64,000 nucleotides of DNA, taken from Curtobacterium poinsettiae (lineage in GTDB: Bacteria; Actinomycetota; Actinomycetes; Actinomycetales; Microbacteriaceae). The DNA lies in the NCBI RefSeq assembly GCF_025677645.1, contig NZ_CP106879.1, positions 1,612,001-1,676,000 on the forward strand. Reading direction: 5' to 3'. Each line of letters begins with the position of its first letter. Position 1 is the first letter of the stretch. The notes beneath the pieces were generated by a model, which was given only the letters and a program-made list of their open reading frames with translations, had not been told where the DNA came from and made no database searches. The translations under genes were made by a program, and so were the position numbers. Shown one piece after another: positions 17,096 through 26,800 of the stretch.

Positions 17096-17926
17096 ATGGG
17101 TGATGCGCTCCGAGCACTGATCGACGCCGTCGGGCTCCAGGTGGGGGCGGGCGCCGAGGTCCGGTCCGACGACGAGGCGTGGACGCTCGACGTCGAACCG
17201 ACGGGCACCCACGCCTGGGTGGCGACGCGATCCCGCTCCGTGTGGGTCCGGCGCGGACACGACCTCGCGCTCGTCGACGCCGGAACCGCTGCCCTGGTCG
17301 AAGGGCACGCGACGATCACGATCAGCTCGGGCCCGGAGCGCTCCGGCCCACCCCGGGCCGCGGAGACGTACGCGCTCCCGCACGAGGCACTCTTCGCGCT
17401 CACCGGTGTCCTCGTCGGCGCCGCAACGCTCGGACCCCTCGCCGACGAGGTCCTCGCACTCCCGGCCATCGCGACGACCGGTCCGCCCGGTGCGCCCTCG
17501 CCCGATGTCGGCCTCGCGCTCCGCCACGTCGGGCACCTCGACGGCGGGAGGTGGCACGGCGCGCAGCAGCAGGCCCTCGCCCGACTCGTCGTCACGACCG
17601 TGCTCCGCGACAACCCGCCCCCGATGCTCGGCGACAACGGTCTCGCGCGGGTCCTCGACCGACTGTTCGATCCCGCCGGTCGACCATCCGTGCGGGAGCT
17701 CCTCGTCGGCATCGACATGTCGGCGCGCACCCTCGAGCGCCGGTGCGTCGCAGCGACGGGATGCTCGCCCGCGCAGCTCGGCCGCTGGTACCGCAGTCTC
17801 GCCGTCCGGAGCGCGCTCAGTCGTGGAGACCGCCCGTCCGACGTCGCGACCCGCTTCGGCTTCAGCACGACGTCGTCCATGCGGCGGGCCCTCGAGCGGG
17901 TCCGACCCCCGGCGAACCGCCGGTGA
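17096..17926 (+). CDS. AraC-type helix-turn-helix transcriptional regulator
   Basis: 276 residues with an N-terminal cupin-like ligand domain (about 1-130), a variable middle, and a C-terminal AraC DNA-binding domain (about 190-270) containing MSARTLERRCVAATGCSPAQL and SDVATRFGFSTTSSMRRAL. The ATG at 17096 is the first plausible start after the divergent kinase gene; no good ribosome site precedes it, so the exact start is uncertain. No adjacent target gene is evident. Downstream lies a strong hairpin. Confidence 0.75.
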   Translation: MGDALRALIDAVGLQVGAGAEVRSDDEAWTLDVEPTGTHAWVATRSRSVWVRRGHDLALVDAGTAALVEGHATITISSGPERSGPPRAAETYALPHEALFALTGVLVGAATLGPLADEVLALPAIATTGPPGAPSPDVGLALRHVGHLDGGRWHGAQQQALARLVVTTVLRDNPPPMLGDNGLARVLDRLFDPAGRPSVRELLVGIDMSARTLERRCVAATGCSPAQLGRWYRSLAVRSALSRGDRPSDVATRFGFSTTSSMRRALERVRPPANRR

Positions 17927-17965
17927 CTGTCGACCGCGGGGGAAGGAGGTTCCGCTCCACATCGA

Positions 17966-18013
17966 TGACGGTTCTGGTTCACGATCCTCGGGTTTCGTGA
18001 ACCAGAACCGTCA
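17966..18013. terminator. Perfect 19-bp inverted repeat, probable bidirectional terminator
   Basis: Positions 17966-17984 pair perfectly with 17995-18013 around a 10-nt loop, between the AraC-type gene and the convergent lacI gene. No T-run follows, so termination is inferred from strength and position. Confidence 0.7.
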
Positions 18014-18177
18014 CGGCGCGGAGAAGACCGCGTCGTCCCGCGTCGGCGCAGTGCAGCGCGGTGCGTGCGCCAGATGCAGGCAGCCGCGCCGCGCTTCGGG
18101 AGCGGGAGGGGGAGCGGCGGCAGCGGGAGCGGCGGCGGGAGCGGGAGCGGGTCGTCGGCGCCGACCTCCGGAGCGGG
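18014..18177. other. G-rich intergenic tract with GGGAGC repeats
   Basis: 164 nt without a recognisable gene. Positions 18098-18151 carry at least seven runs of three or more G on the plus strand separated by AGC or GGC-containing loops, which meets the usual pattern for a G-quadruplex. It lies just beyond the stop of the LacI gene. Confidence 0.5.
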
Positions 18178-19209
18178 TCAGACGGGGGCGCGGCCGGTGG
18201 ACTCGCGGACGCTCAGGGTGAGCGAGGGGCCCGGGCGTGACGGGAGCGCGGCGCTGGCGTCGATCTGCGCGCGCAGCAGGGTCGCCGCGCGCTGCCCGAG
18301 CTCGACGGTGTCGCGGGTGAGCGAGGTGACCGCGGGGCGGACGAGCCGGATCATCGCCGAGTCGTCGAAGGACACGATCGAGACGTCGCCGGGCACCGCG
18401 ACGCCCATCTCGCTCGCCACGCCCAGCCCGGCGACGGCGAGCACGTCGTTGTCGTAGACGATCGCGGTCGGTCGGACGCTCCGGGACAACAGGGTGCGGG
18501 TGGCGCTCGCGCCGGCCTCGGCCGAGTAGTCCGTCGGCACCGAGACCGCGTCGTCGAGCCCCTCGTCGGCAGCGAACGCCCGGAGCCGGTCCATGCGCAT
18601 GGCGGTGTGCTCGAACTCGGGCCGCCCGGCGACGTGGGCGATGCGTCGGTGCCCGAGGGCGTGCAGGTACCGCAGAACGGTGTCGGTGGCGTCCGAGTCG
18701 TCGATCCAGACCGTGGGAGCGGCACCGTCGGGTGAGGGGTGCGAGCCGACGACGACGGTCGGCATGCCGAGGTCGGCGAGCAGGGCGAGCCGGGCATCGT
18801 CGCTACGGGGGTCGATCACGATCACGCCGTCGACACGGTGTCCGCGCCACCAGTCCCGGTAGGTCTCGAGTTCTTCCTCGGCATCGCGCGCGACGAGCAG
18901 GTTCATGCCGACGTGGGTGCCGGCGAGCCCGAGCTGGATACCGGAGATCAGGTCGCCGAAGAACGACTCCGTGCCAAGGGTCCGGGCCGGGCGGTTCAGC
19001 ACGAACCCGATGGAACCGGCCTTCGCGCCGCCGAGCGCCCGGGCCGCGGTGTGCGGTTGCCAGTCGAGCTCGCGGGCGATCTCGCGCACGCGGCGACGGG
19101 TCTCGTCGGAGACGCCGGGGCGATCGTTCAACGCGAACGACACCGCGCTGATGGACACACCGGCCCGCGCGGCGATGTCGGCGATCGTCGTTCGACGCTT
19201 GGTGGCCAC
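18178..19209 (-). CDS. LacI-family transcriptional regulator of the glycan locus
   Basis: 343 residues: an N-terminal LacI helix-turn-helix (about 6-30, TIADIAARAGVSISAVSFALN) with the hinge near residue 55, then a periplasmic-binding-protein-like ligand domain (about 62-335). It is divergent from the carbohydrate transporter and glycosidase operon, and two palindromes suited to a LacI dimer lie in the 100-nt gap. It therefore most likely represses that operon and itself until a mannose-containing glycan or breakdown product binds. The start is well placed, since MATKRRTTIADIAARAG matches the family N-terminus. Confidence 0.9.
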   Translation of the reverse strand: MATKRRTTIADIAARAGVSISAVSFALNDRPGVSDETRRRVREIARELDWQPHTAARALGGAKAGSIGFVLNRPARTLGTESFFGDLISGIQLGLAGTHVGMNLLVARDAEEELETYRDWWRGHRVDGVIVIDPRSDDARLALLADLGMPTVVVGSHPSPDGAAPTVWIDDSDATDTVLRYLHALGHRRIAHVAGRPEFEHTAMRMDRLRAFAADEGLDDAVSVPTDYSAEAGASATRTLLSRSVRPTAIVYDNDVLAVAGLGVASEMGVAVPGDVSIVSFDDSAMIRLVRPAVTSLTRDTVELGQRAATLLRAQIDASAALPSRPGPSLTLSVRESTGRAPV

Positions 19210-19214
19210 GGGGT

Positions 19215-19234
19215 TGACTATAGCGCTTTAGTCA
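19215..19234. promoter_or_regulatory. Candidate LacI-type operator proximal to lacI
   Basis: TGACTATAGCGCTTTAGTCA is a 20-bp palindrome with one mismatched pair, centred on AGCGCT. It starts 5 nt beyond the lacI start codon and so sits in the lacI promoter region, suggesting autorepression; TTGACT at 19214-19219 could also be a plus-strand -35. Confidence 0.7.
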
Positions 19235-19271
19235 TCCACAGTGGCTGCCACACCCGGGTTCGGTGATTGCT

Positions 19272-19287
19272 GCTGAACCGGTTCAGC
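19272..19287. promoter_or_regulatory. Candidate LacI operator proximal to the glycan operon
   Basis: GCTGAACCGGTTCAGC is a perfect 16-bp palindrome with the central CG typical of LacI-family operators, 22 nt upstream of the binding-protein start. Its sequence differs from the other palindrome, so one of the two may serve another regulator. Confidence 0.75.
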
Positions 19288-19309
19288 TATGACGAGGGAG
19301 TCAGACGCC

Positions 19310-20602
19310 ATGAGGACCACCACACGCATGACGAGGGGCCGCGCCACCGCGCTGCTCGCGACGGCCGCCGCCACGGCGCTCGTCCTGACCGGCTGCTCGA
19401 GCGGCGGGAACGCGGCCGACAACGGCGGCGGCGAGATCAGCGGCACCATCACCCTGCAGACCTGGGCGCTCACGCCGACCTACACGGGGTACCTCAACGG
19501 GGTCATCAAGGACTTCGAGCAGGCCCACCCGGACGCGAAGGTCAAGCTGCAGGACCAGCCCGGCGACGGGTACGCCGACAAGGTGCTCAGCCAGGCATCG
19601 TCGAACAGCCTGCCCGACGTGATCAACCTGCCGCCGGACATCGCCCTGCCGCTCGCGAAGCGCGGGTTCCTGCAGGACGTCGGGAAGGACGACCCGAAGC
19701 TCGCCAGCACGTACGTCGCCGGCGCGGTGGACTCCTACGAGTACAAGGGAGTGGACGGCACGTTCGGGTACCCCTGGTACCTCAACACCGACGTGAACTA
19801 CTGGAACTCGACGATGTTCGCCAAGTGCGGCCTCGACGCGGAGAACCCGCCGAAGACCACCGACGAGCTGTTCACGCAGGCGAAGACCATGCACGACAAC
19901 TGCCCGACCGACTACCTGATGAGCCGGAAACCCGGCCTCGGCGACTTCACGCTCGCCGGCGTCAAGGTGCTCAACGCCGACGGCACGAAGTTCACCTTCG
20001 CCGACTCGTCGAAGGCCGCCGACCTGATCGAGCGCTACAAGGACGCGTACCAGGACGGCTACATGCCCTCCAACGTGCTGAACAGCGACTACCTCGGCAA
20101 CTCCACCCTGTTCACGCAGGCCAAGGTCGCCTGGACCACCGGCGGTGCCACCTCGCTCGCCGACTTCGAGAAGAACAACCCGTCGCTCAAGGGGAAGGTC
20201 ACCGTCAGCCCCGCACTCGACACCCCGCCGCTCTACGTGCAGGGCCTGTCGGTCTCGAGCAAGTCCAAGCACCTCGCCACCGCCGAGGCCTTCGCGAAGT
20301 TCATGACGAACGCCGAGAACCAGGAGGCGTTCGCCCACAAGGTGAACATCTTCCCGTCCACCACGTCGTCGCAGTCCGACCCGTACTTCTCGAAGGACGA
20401 CGGCACCGTGAACGGCGAGGCCCGGGTCCTGGCGAACGAGGCCCTGAAGACGGCGAAGGTCATCAACCCGGTCGAGGCGAACTCCGCGATGACGGACTTC
20501 CTCGACCAGCAGATCGCCCTCGCGATGAAGGGCCAGGTGTCGCCCGAGAAGGCGCTGCAGACCGCCCAGACCAAGATGAACAGCCTGCTGGCCAACGGCT
20601 GA
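19310..20602 (+). CDS. Carbohydrate ABC transporter substrate-binding lipoprotein
   Basis: 430-residue extracellular solute-binding protein family 1. The signal sequence ends in a lipobox (LVLTGC), so it is membrane-anchored outside. Family motifs include QTWALTPTYTGYLNGVIKDFEQ and TFGYPWYLNTDVNYWNSTMF. I chose the ATG at 19310, which has GAGGGA at 19293-19298; an ATG at 19289 lacks a ribosome site and abuts the operator. In context it should bind oligosaccharides released from N-glycans. A permease pair follows; no ATPase is encoded here, so a shared MsiK-type ATPase elsewhere is expected. Confidence 0.9.
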   Translation: MRTTTRMTRGRATALLATAAATALVLTGCSSGGNAADNGGGEISGTITLQTWALTPTYTGYLNGVIKDFEQAHPDAKVKLQDQPGDGYADKVLSQASSNSLPDVINLPPDIALPLAKRGFLQDVGKDDPKLASTYVAGAVDSYEYKGVDGTFGYPWYLNTDVNYWNSTMFAKCGLDAENPPKTTDELFTQAKTMHDNCPTDYLMSRKPGLGDFTLAGVKVLNADGTKFTFADSSKAADLIERYKDAYQDGYMPSNVLNSDYLGNSTLFTQAKVAWTTGGATSLADFEKNNPSLKGKVTVSPALDTPPLYVQGLSVSSKSKHLATAEAFAKFMTNAENQEAFAHKVNIFPSTTSSQSDPYFSKDDGTVNGEARVLANEALKTAKVINPVEANSAMTDFLDQQIALAMKGQVSPEKALQTAQTKMNSLLANG

Positions 20603-20635
20603 TCCGGTCCCGGAGAAGGAAGAGGGAGGATCGTC

Positions 20636-21514
20636 ATGCGTGCGAACCGCTGGTACACGCCCTGGTTGCTCGTCCTGCCGGCACTGATCTGGCTCGTCGC
20701 GTTCAGCCTGTGGCCCTCGATCAACACGGTCCGGTTGTCGTTCACGAACGCCAGCCCGCTCGGCGGCGTCAGCCAGTGGGTCGGGGTCCAGAACTTCCAG
20801 ACCCTGCTCGCCGACCCCCAGGTGTGGGAGGCGCTGCTCAACAGCGTCATCTACATGGCGGTGTGCCTGCCGCTGCTGACGGTCCTCCCGCTCCTCATCG
20901 CGGTGCTCGTGCAGCAGAAGCTGCCCGGGATCGCGTTCTTCCGCACCGCGTTCTACACGCCGGTCATCGCGTCCGCGGTGGTCGTCGGGCTCATCTGGAC
21001 GTGGATCCTCGACGACCGCGGTGTCATCAACGAGATGGCGCAGGCCCTCGGCGTCGTGCAGGGCAGCGTCCCGTTCCTGACCGACCGCTGGCTGTTGCTC
21101 CTCAGCGCCATCAGCCTGACGGTGTGGAAGGGGCTCGGCTACTACATGATCATCTTCCTGGCCGCCCTCGGGAACGTCGGCAAGGACCTGCACGAGGCCG
21201 CCGCGCTCGACGGCGCGGGCGCGGTCCGACGCTTCTGGTCGGTCACGATGCCCGGGGTCCGCGGCACCATGACGCTCGTCGGGATCCTGGTGTGCGTCTC
21301 TGCCCTCCGGGTGTTCAGCGAGCTCTACATCCTCACGAACGGCACCGGTGGGCCCGGCGGGCAGGACAACTCGCTCGTCATGCTCATCCAGCAGTACGCC
21401 CGCGGCTTCACCGGCAACCTCGGCTACGCGTCCGCCCTGAGCCTCCTGCTCTTCGTCGTGACGCTCGTCCCGATGCTGGCCCTCGCCCGGATGAACAGCA
21501 AGGCGGACAAGTGA
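20636..21514 (+). CDS. Carbohydrate ABC transporter permease (MalF/UgpA type)
   Basis: 292-residue membrane protein with six predicted helices and the EAA motif around DLHEAAALDGAGAVRRFWSVTMPGVRGT, typical of MalF-like subunits of CUT1 importers. GGGAGGA at 20624-20630 is the ribosome site. Its stop overlaps the next permease start by 4 nt (GTGA). Confidence 0.93.
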   Translation: MRANRWYTPWLLVLPALIWLVAFSLWPSINTVRLSFTNASPLGGVSQWVGVQNFQTLLADPQVWEALLNSVIYMAVCLPLLTVLPLLIAVLVQQKLPGIAFFRTAFYTPVIASAVVVGLIWTWILDDRGVINEMAQALGVVQGSVPFLTDRWLLLLSAISLTVWKGLGYYMIIFLAALGNVGKDLHEAAALDGAGAVRRFWSVTMPGVRGTMTLVGILVCVSALRVFSELYILTNGTGGPGGQDNSLVMLIQQYARGFTGNLGYASALSLLLFVVTLVPMLALARMNSKADK

Positions 21515-22479
21515 CGAACACGACCAGCACGACCGAACCCGTCGTCGGCGGCGCGCAGGGTGCTGCCAGCCCGACGCCGGACGTGACCGGCGCGACCGAC
21601 GCGAGACGGGCCTCCAGGCAGAACGGACGCGGGCGGCGCCGCGCGGTCTGGGGCGTCATGTCCACGCGCGAGAAGGTCGTCCGCTACGTCCTGCTCATCG
21701 TGGTGCTCTTCATCACGATCGGCCCGTTCCTGTGGCAGCTGTCCACGTCGCTCAAGGGCGCCGGTGAGGACATCTACACGGCGAACCCGTCGTTCATCCC
21801 GACGGAGCCGACCATCGAGAACTACCTGAAGGTCGCCGCCGCGATCCCGGTGTGGCGGTACATCGGCAACTCGTTGCTCGTCGCCGCGATCGACGTCCTC
21901 GGCAACATCGTGTTCGCGACCCTGGCCGGCTTCGCCCTCGCCCGTCTGCAGTGGCGGCACCGGAAGCTCGTGCTCGGCCTGTTCCTCGGCACCCTGGTGC
22001 TGCCCGGCGAGGCGACGATCATCTCGCAGTTCGTCACCGTGAAGGACCTCGGCCTGGCCGACAACCTGGTCGGCGTCGCCCTGCCCGGCATGATCGCGGC
22101 ACTCAACGTCCTGCTGATGTTCAACGCGTTCCGGCAGATCCCCGAGGAGATCGACCAGGCGGCGGTGATGGACGGCGCGAACGCGATGCAACGCCTGCGG
22201 TACATCTCGCTGCCCGCCGTGCAGGGGACCATCGCGGTCATCGCGATCTTCTCGTTCATCGGCGCGTGGGACGACTTCCTCTGGCCGCTCATCGTGCTGC
22301 AGTCGCCCGAGAACCTCACCCTGACCGTCGGGTTGCAGTACCTGCAGGGCACGTTCGCCACCGACCAGCGGATGATCGCGGCCGGCACCATGATCGCCTT
22401 CATCCCGATCGCCGTGATCTTCGCCGTCCTGCAGCGCTTCTTCTTCAAGGGCGTCGAAGAGGGCGGTGTGAAGGGCTGA
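21511..22479 (+). CDS. Carbohydrate ABC transporter permease (MalG/UgpE type)
   Basis: 322 residues. A hydrophilic N-terminal extension of about 50 residues (Thr/Arg rich) precedes six membrane helices; the EAA loop reads EIDQAAVMDGANAMQRLRYISLP. The GTG at 21511 is fixed by the GTGA overlap with the previous stop. It completes the transporter pore, and its stop overlaps the GH5 start by one base. Confidence 0.92.
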   Translation: MTNTTSTTEPVVGGAQGAASPTPDVTGATDARRASRQNGRGRRRAVWGVMSTREKVVRYVLLIVVLFITIGPFLWQLSTSLKGAGEDIYTANPSFIPTEPTIENYLKVAAAIPVWRYIGNSLLVAAIDVLGNIVFATLAGFALARLQWRHRKLVLGLFLGTLVLPGEATIISQFVTVKDLGLADNLVGVALPGMIAALNVLLMFNAFRQIPEEIDQAAVMDGANAMQRLRYISLPAVQGTIAVIAIFSFIGAWDDFLWPLIVLQSPENLTLTVGLQYLQGTFATDQRMIAAGTMIAFIPIAVIFAVLQRFFFKGVEEGGVKG

Positions 22480-23876
22480 TGCGCTTCGGGGTCAACTACA
22501 CGCCCTCGGTCGGCTGGTTCCACTCGTGGCTCGACTTCTCGCGGTCGGACACCGCCAGGGACCTCGAGGCGATCGCGTCGATCGGCGCAGACCACGTGCG
22601 GATCTTCCCGCTCTGGCCGGTCGTCCAGCCGAACCGGACGCTCATCCGGCAGCAGGCCCTCGACGACGTCGCGACGGTCGTCGACCTCGCCGGGTCGTTC
22701 GGGCTCGACGTCAACGTGGACGCGCTGCAGGGGCACCTGTCGAGCTTCGACTTCGTGCCGTCCTGGCTGGACAGCTGGCACCGCCGCAACATGTTCACCG
22801 ACCCGGACGTGGTCGCCTCGACCGCCGCGTACGTCCGGGCGCTCGCCGGAGCGGTCGCCGACAGGCCGAACCTGCTCGGCATCACCATCGGCAACGAGGT
22901 CAACCAGTTCGCGCACGCGCCGCACCCCACACCGCACGCGATCACGGCGGAGCAGGGGCACGCGTGGGCGGCGGCGATGGTCGCGGCGGCGCGAGCGGGG
23001 CTGTCGGACGGATCATCGGCGTTGCCTGCGTCGTCCGTGTCGGTCGGCCTGGAGGCGCGGCTCGACCCCGCCTCGTCGGTCCCGCCCGCCACCGGGTCGC
23101 GTCCCGGGCCGCTGGTCACCGTCGCGCAGTACGACGCGGCCTGGTACGACGACGCCCAGCCCTTCGGCCCGGAGCACGCGGCGGACCACGGCGACGCGAC
23201 GGTCACGCACTCGTGGGTGTTCAACGGCTCCGCGGCACTGCACGGCGCACTCGGGGCCGGGTCGGTGCGGCACGGGGAGTACCTGCTCCAGCTCGCCGCC
23301 GCCTGGAACCACGACGCCGCCCGGCCGAACTGGCTGCAGGAGGTCGGCGCCCCCACCAACGTCGTCGACCCCGCCGACGCCGCCGCGTTCACCGAGCAGA
23401 CCATCCGGCACGTGCTCGACGCGCAGCAGGTGCTCGGGGTGACCTGGTGGTGCTCCCACGACGTCGCCCGGTCGCTCGCCGACTTCCCCGAGCTCGAGTA
23501 CGACCTCGGGCTGTTCACGAACGACGGACGACTGAAGCCCGCGGGCGAGGCGTTCGCCGCCCTCGCCCGCGCCGAGCACGCCCGCGACGCGCGTGCCGCA
23601 CCGACGACCACCGCGCTCGTCCTCGACGACGTGCTCTCCGACGGCACCGTCCGGCACGGCACCCGCGCCGACTGCGCCCCCGGCGGTCGGTTCGCCGCCG
23701 CCTGGCTCGCCCTGGCCGAGGCCGCACCGGACGGCCGCGGCCCGCAGGTCGTGCTGCGCTCCCGACTGTCGGACACCGCGCTGCTGGCCGCCCGAGGCAT
23801 CGACCGCTGCGTCGACGTGCCGTCCGACCTCGACACCACCACCGTCCGCGTCGCCCACCCGGCGACGACGCCCTGA
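22479..23876 (+). CDS. GH5-type beta-mannosidase, probably N-glycan core specific
   Basis: 465-residue clan GH-A glycoside hydrolase. It opens MRFGVNYTPSVGWFHSWLDF, a start I associate with GH5 subfamily 18 enzymes. The acid/base is Glu140 in ITIGNEV and the nucleophile candidate is Glu288 in NWLQEVG. There is no signal peptide, so it is intracellular. GH5_18 enzymes of Bifidobacterium are known to cleave Man-beta-1,4-GlcNAc from the N-glycan core, and the neighbouring GH38 and EndoH-like genes support that role here. The subfamily is inferred from sequence feel and context. The C-terminal ~100 residues form a small beta domain without catalytic motifs. Confidence 0.8.
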   Translation: MRFGVNYTPSVGWFHSWLDFSRSDTARDLEAIASIGADHVRIFPLWPVVQPNRTLIRQQALDDVATVVDLAGSFGLDVNVDALQGHLSSFDFVPSWLDSWHRRNMFTDPDVVASTAAYVRALAGAVADRPNLLGITIGNEVNQFAHAPHPTPHAITAEQGHAWAAAMVAAARAGLSDGSSALPASSVSVGLEARLDPASSVPPATGSRPGPLVTVAQYDAAWYDDAQPFGPEHAADHGDATVTHSWVFNGSAALHGALGAGSVRHGEYLLQLAAAWNHDAARPNWLQEVGAPTNVVDPADAAAFTEQTIRHVLDAQQVLGVTWWCSHDVARSLADFPELEYDLGLFTNDGRLKPAGEAFAALARAEHARDARAAPTTTALVLDDVLSDGTVRHGTRADCAPGGRFAAAWLALAEAAPDGRGPQVVLRSRLSDTALLAARGIDRCVDVPSDLDTTTVRVAHPATTP

Positions 23877-23890
23877 CCCCGGAAGGCCCC

Positions 23891-26800
23891 ATGCACGACG
23901 ACATCCCCCTCACCACCGGACGCGCCCGACGGGTGCTCGACGAGCGGATCACCCCCGTGGTGCACGCGACCACGACGGCACTCCAGGCCGCCTGGCACGA
24001 GCTGCCGGGGGAGCCGGTCCCGCCGGCCGAGGGGCTCGCGCTCACGTTCGCGCCCTACGAGGTCGGCACCCCGTGGGGCGCGGCCTGGGGCACGACGTGG
24101 TTCCGGCTGACCGGGACGGTGCCGACCGAGTGGGCCGGACGCCGGGTCGAGGCCGTGATCGACCTCGGCTTCGACAAGAACATGCCCGGGTTCCAGTGCG
24201 AGGGGCTCGTGTACCTGGCCGACGGTACCCCCGTGAAGTCGATCAACCCACGCAACCAGTGGGTCCTGGTCACCGAGCGGGCCGAGGGTGGCGAGACCGT
24301 CGAGCTCTTCGTCGAGGCCGCGTCGAACCCCGTCCTGCTCGACTACCACCCCTTCCTGCCGACGCAGGAGGGCGACGTGCAGACCTCGTCCTCGAAGCGC
24401 CTCTACGCCACCCGCCGGATGGAGCTCGCCGTCTTCGAGTCCGAGGTGCACGAGCTCGCCCTGGACGTCGACGTCCTGCTCGAGCTGCAGGCCGAGCTGC
24501 CCGCCGGGCCCCGACGCATGCGGATCCTGCAGGCCCTCGACGACGCCCTCGACGCGCTCGACCTGCAGCACATCCCGGAGACCGCCGGGGACGCCCGCGC
24601 GGCGCTCGCCGAGGTGCTCGCCGCTCCCGCCGAGGCCTCGGCGCACACGATCTCGGCCGTCGGGCACGCCCACATCGACTCCGCCTGGCTCTGGCCCGTG
24701 CGCGAGACCATCCGCAAGGTCGCCCGCACCACGTCGACCATGACCGAGCTCATCGACCAGACCGACGACTTCCTGTACGGCATGTCGAGCGCGCAGCAGT
24801 ACGCGTGGATCAAGGAGCACCGCCCCGAGGTCTACGCCCGGGTCAAGGCGGCGGTCGAGGCCGGCCGGTTCCTGCCGATCGGCGGCATGTGGGTCGAGTC
24901 CGACACCGTGATGCCCACCGGCGAGAGCATCGTCCGGCAGTTCTCGCAGGGGCAGCGGTTCTTCGAGCGCGAGTTCGGCATCCGACCGAAGGGCGTCTGG
25001 CTGCCCGACAGCTTCGGGTACTCGCCGGCGCTGCCGCAGCTCATGCGCCGCGCGGGCTTCGAGTGGTTCTTCACGCAGAAGATCTCGTGGAACCAGGTGA
25101 ACAAGTTCCCGCACCACACGTTCCTGTGGGAGGGCATCGACGGGTCGCGGGTGTTCTCGCACTTCCCGTCGATGGACACCTACAACTCGCGCTTGTCGGG
25201 CAGCGAGGTCGCGAAGGCCTCCCGTCAGTTCCGCGAGAACCGGCTCGCCACCGGATCGATCGCCCCGGTCGGCTGGGGCGACGGCGGTGGCGGTACGACC
25301 CGCGAGATGACCGGCACCGCCGCGCGGTTGGCGGACCTCGAGGGCAGCGCGAAGGTCCGGTGGGAGCACCCGGACACGTTCTTCGACCGCGCGAAGGCCG
25401 AGCTGACCGACCCGCCCGTGTGGGTGGGGGAGCTGTACCTCGAACTGCACCGGGCCACGCTCACGTCGCAGCACGGCACGAAGCAGGGCAACCGCCGGTG
25501 CGAGCAGCTGCTCATCGAGGCCGAGCTCTGGGCCGCGACCGCCGCCGCCCGCACCGACTTCACCTACCCGTACGACGAGCTCGACGCCCTGTGGCAGCAG
25601 GTCCTGCTCCAGCAGTTCCACGACATCCTGCCGGGCACCTCGATCGCGTGGGTGCACCGCGAAGCGGTCGAACGCTACGCCGAGACGGCCGCGGCGCTGA
25701 GGGCGATCATCGAGCAGGCGCTCTCGGCGCTCGCCGGTGCCGGGGACGCGGCCGTCGTCGTGAACCCGGCCCCGTTCCTCCAGGCCGGTGCACCCGCGCA
25801 GGGCGCCGTCGTGGCGACCGAAGTGCCGGCGGCGACCGCCGTGTCCCTGACCGAGCAGGACGGCGGGTACGTGCTGGCGAACGACCTGGTGCGGGTCGTC
25901 GTCGACGCGCAGGGGCTCGTGACGAGCGCCGTCGACCTGGCGAGCGGGCGCGAGGCGATCGCGGCCGGCCAGGCGGCGAACCTGCTGCAGCTGCACCAGG
26001 ACTTCCCGAACATGTGGGACGCGTGGGACGTCGACCGGTACTACCGCAACCGCGTCGAGGACCTCGTGTCGACCACCGGGCTGACCGCGTCGGTCGACGA
26101 CGCCGGGGTCGCCCGCGTGGTCGTCGAGCGGGCGTTCGGTGACTCGACGGTCCGCCAGGAGATCGCCCTGGCGCCGGAGTCGCGCACCCTGGAGTTCGAC
26201 CAGGTGACCGACTGGCACGAGACCGAGAAGTTCCTCAAGGTCGCGTTCCCGCTCGACGTCCGCGCCGAGCACACCGTCGCCGAGACGCAGTTCGGCGCGC
26301 AGAAGCGGGTGACGCACACGAACACCTCGTGGGAGGCCGCGAAGTTCGAGACCTCGATGCACCGCTACGTGCTGGTGTCCGAGCCGGGCTTCGGCGTCGC
26401 GCTCGTGAACGACTCGATCCACGGCTTCGACACCACGCGCGACGCCGTCGACGGGCACGTCACCACCACCGTGCGGCTGTCGCTGCTGCGGGCACCGCGG
26501 TTCCCGGACCCCGAGACCGACCAGGGCGTGCAGACGCACCGGTACGGCATCGTCATCGGCACCGACCAGCTCGGAGCCACGTCGGCCGGCGTGCGGATGA
26601 ACGCGGGCGCGCGAACCATCACCGGGGCGCACGGCTTCGACCCGCTCGTGCAGGTCTCCGGCGACGTCGTGCTGTCGAGCGTCAAGCTCGCCGACGACCG
26701 GTCCGGTGACCTGGTCGTGCGCGTGTACGAGCCGACCGGGCAGCGGGGGACCGGGGCCATCGCCCTGTCCGAGGCCGACGGTGCTGCGTTCGGGCCGGCT

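Noticed and set aside
17964..17999. 11-codon ORF after AAGGAGG
   Set aside because: Too short to support, lies inside a perfect hairpin, and the ribosome-site spacing is long.
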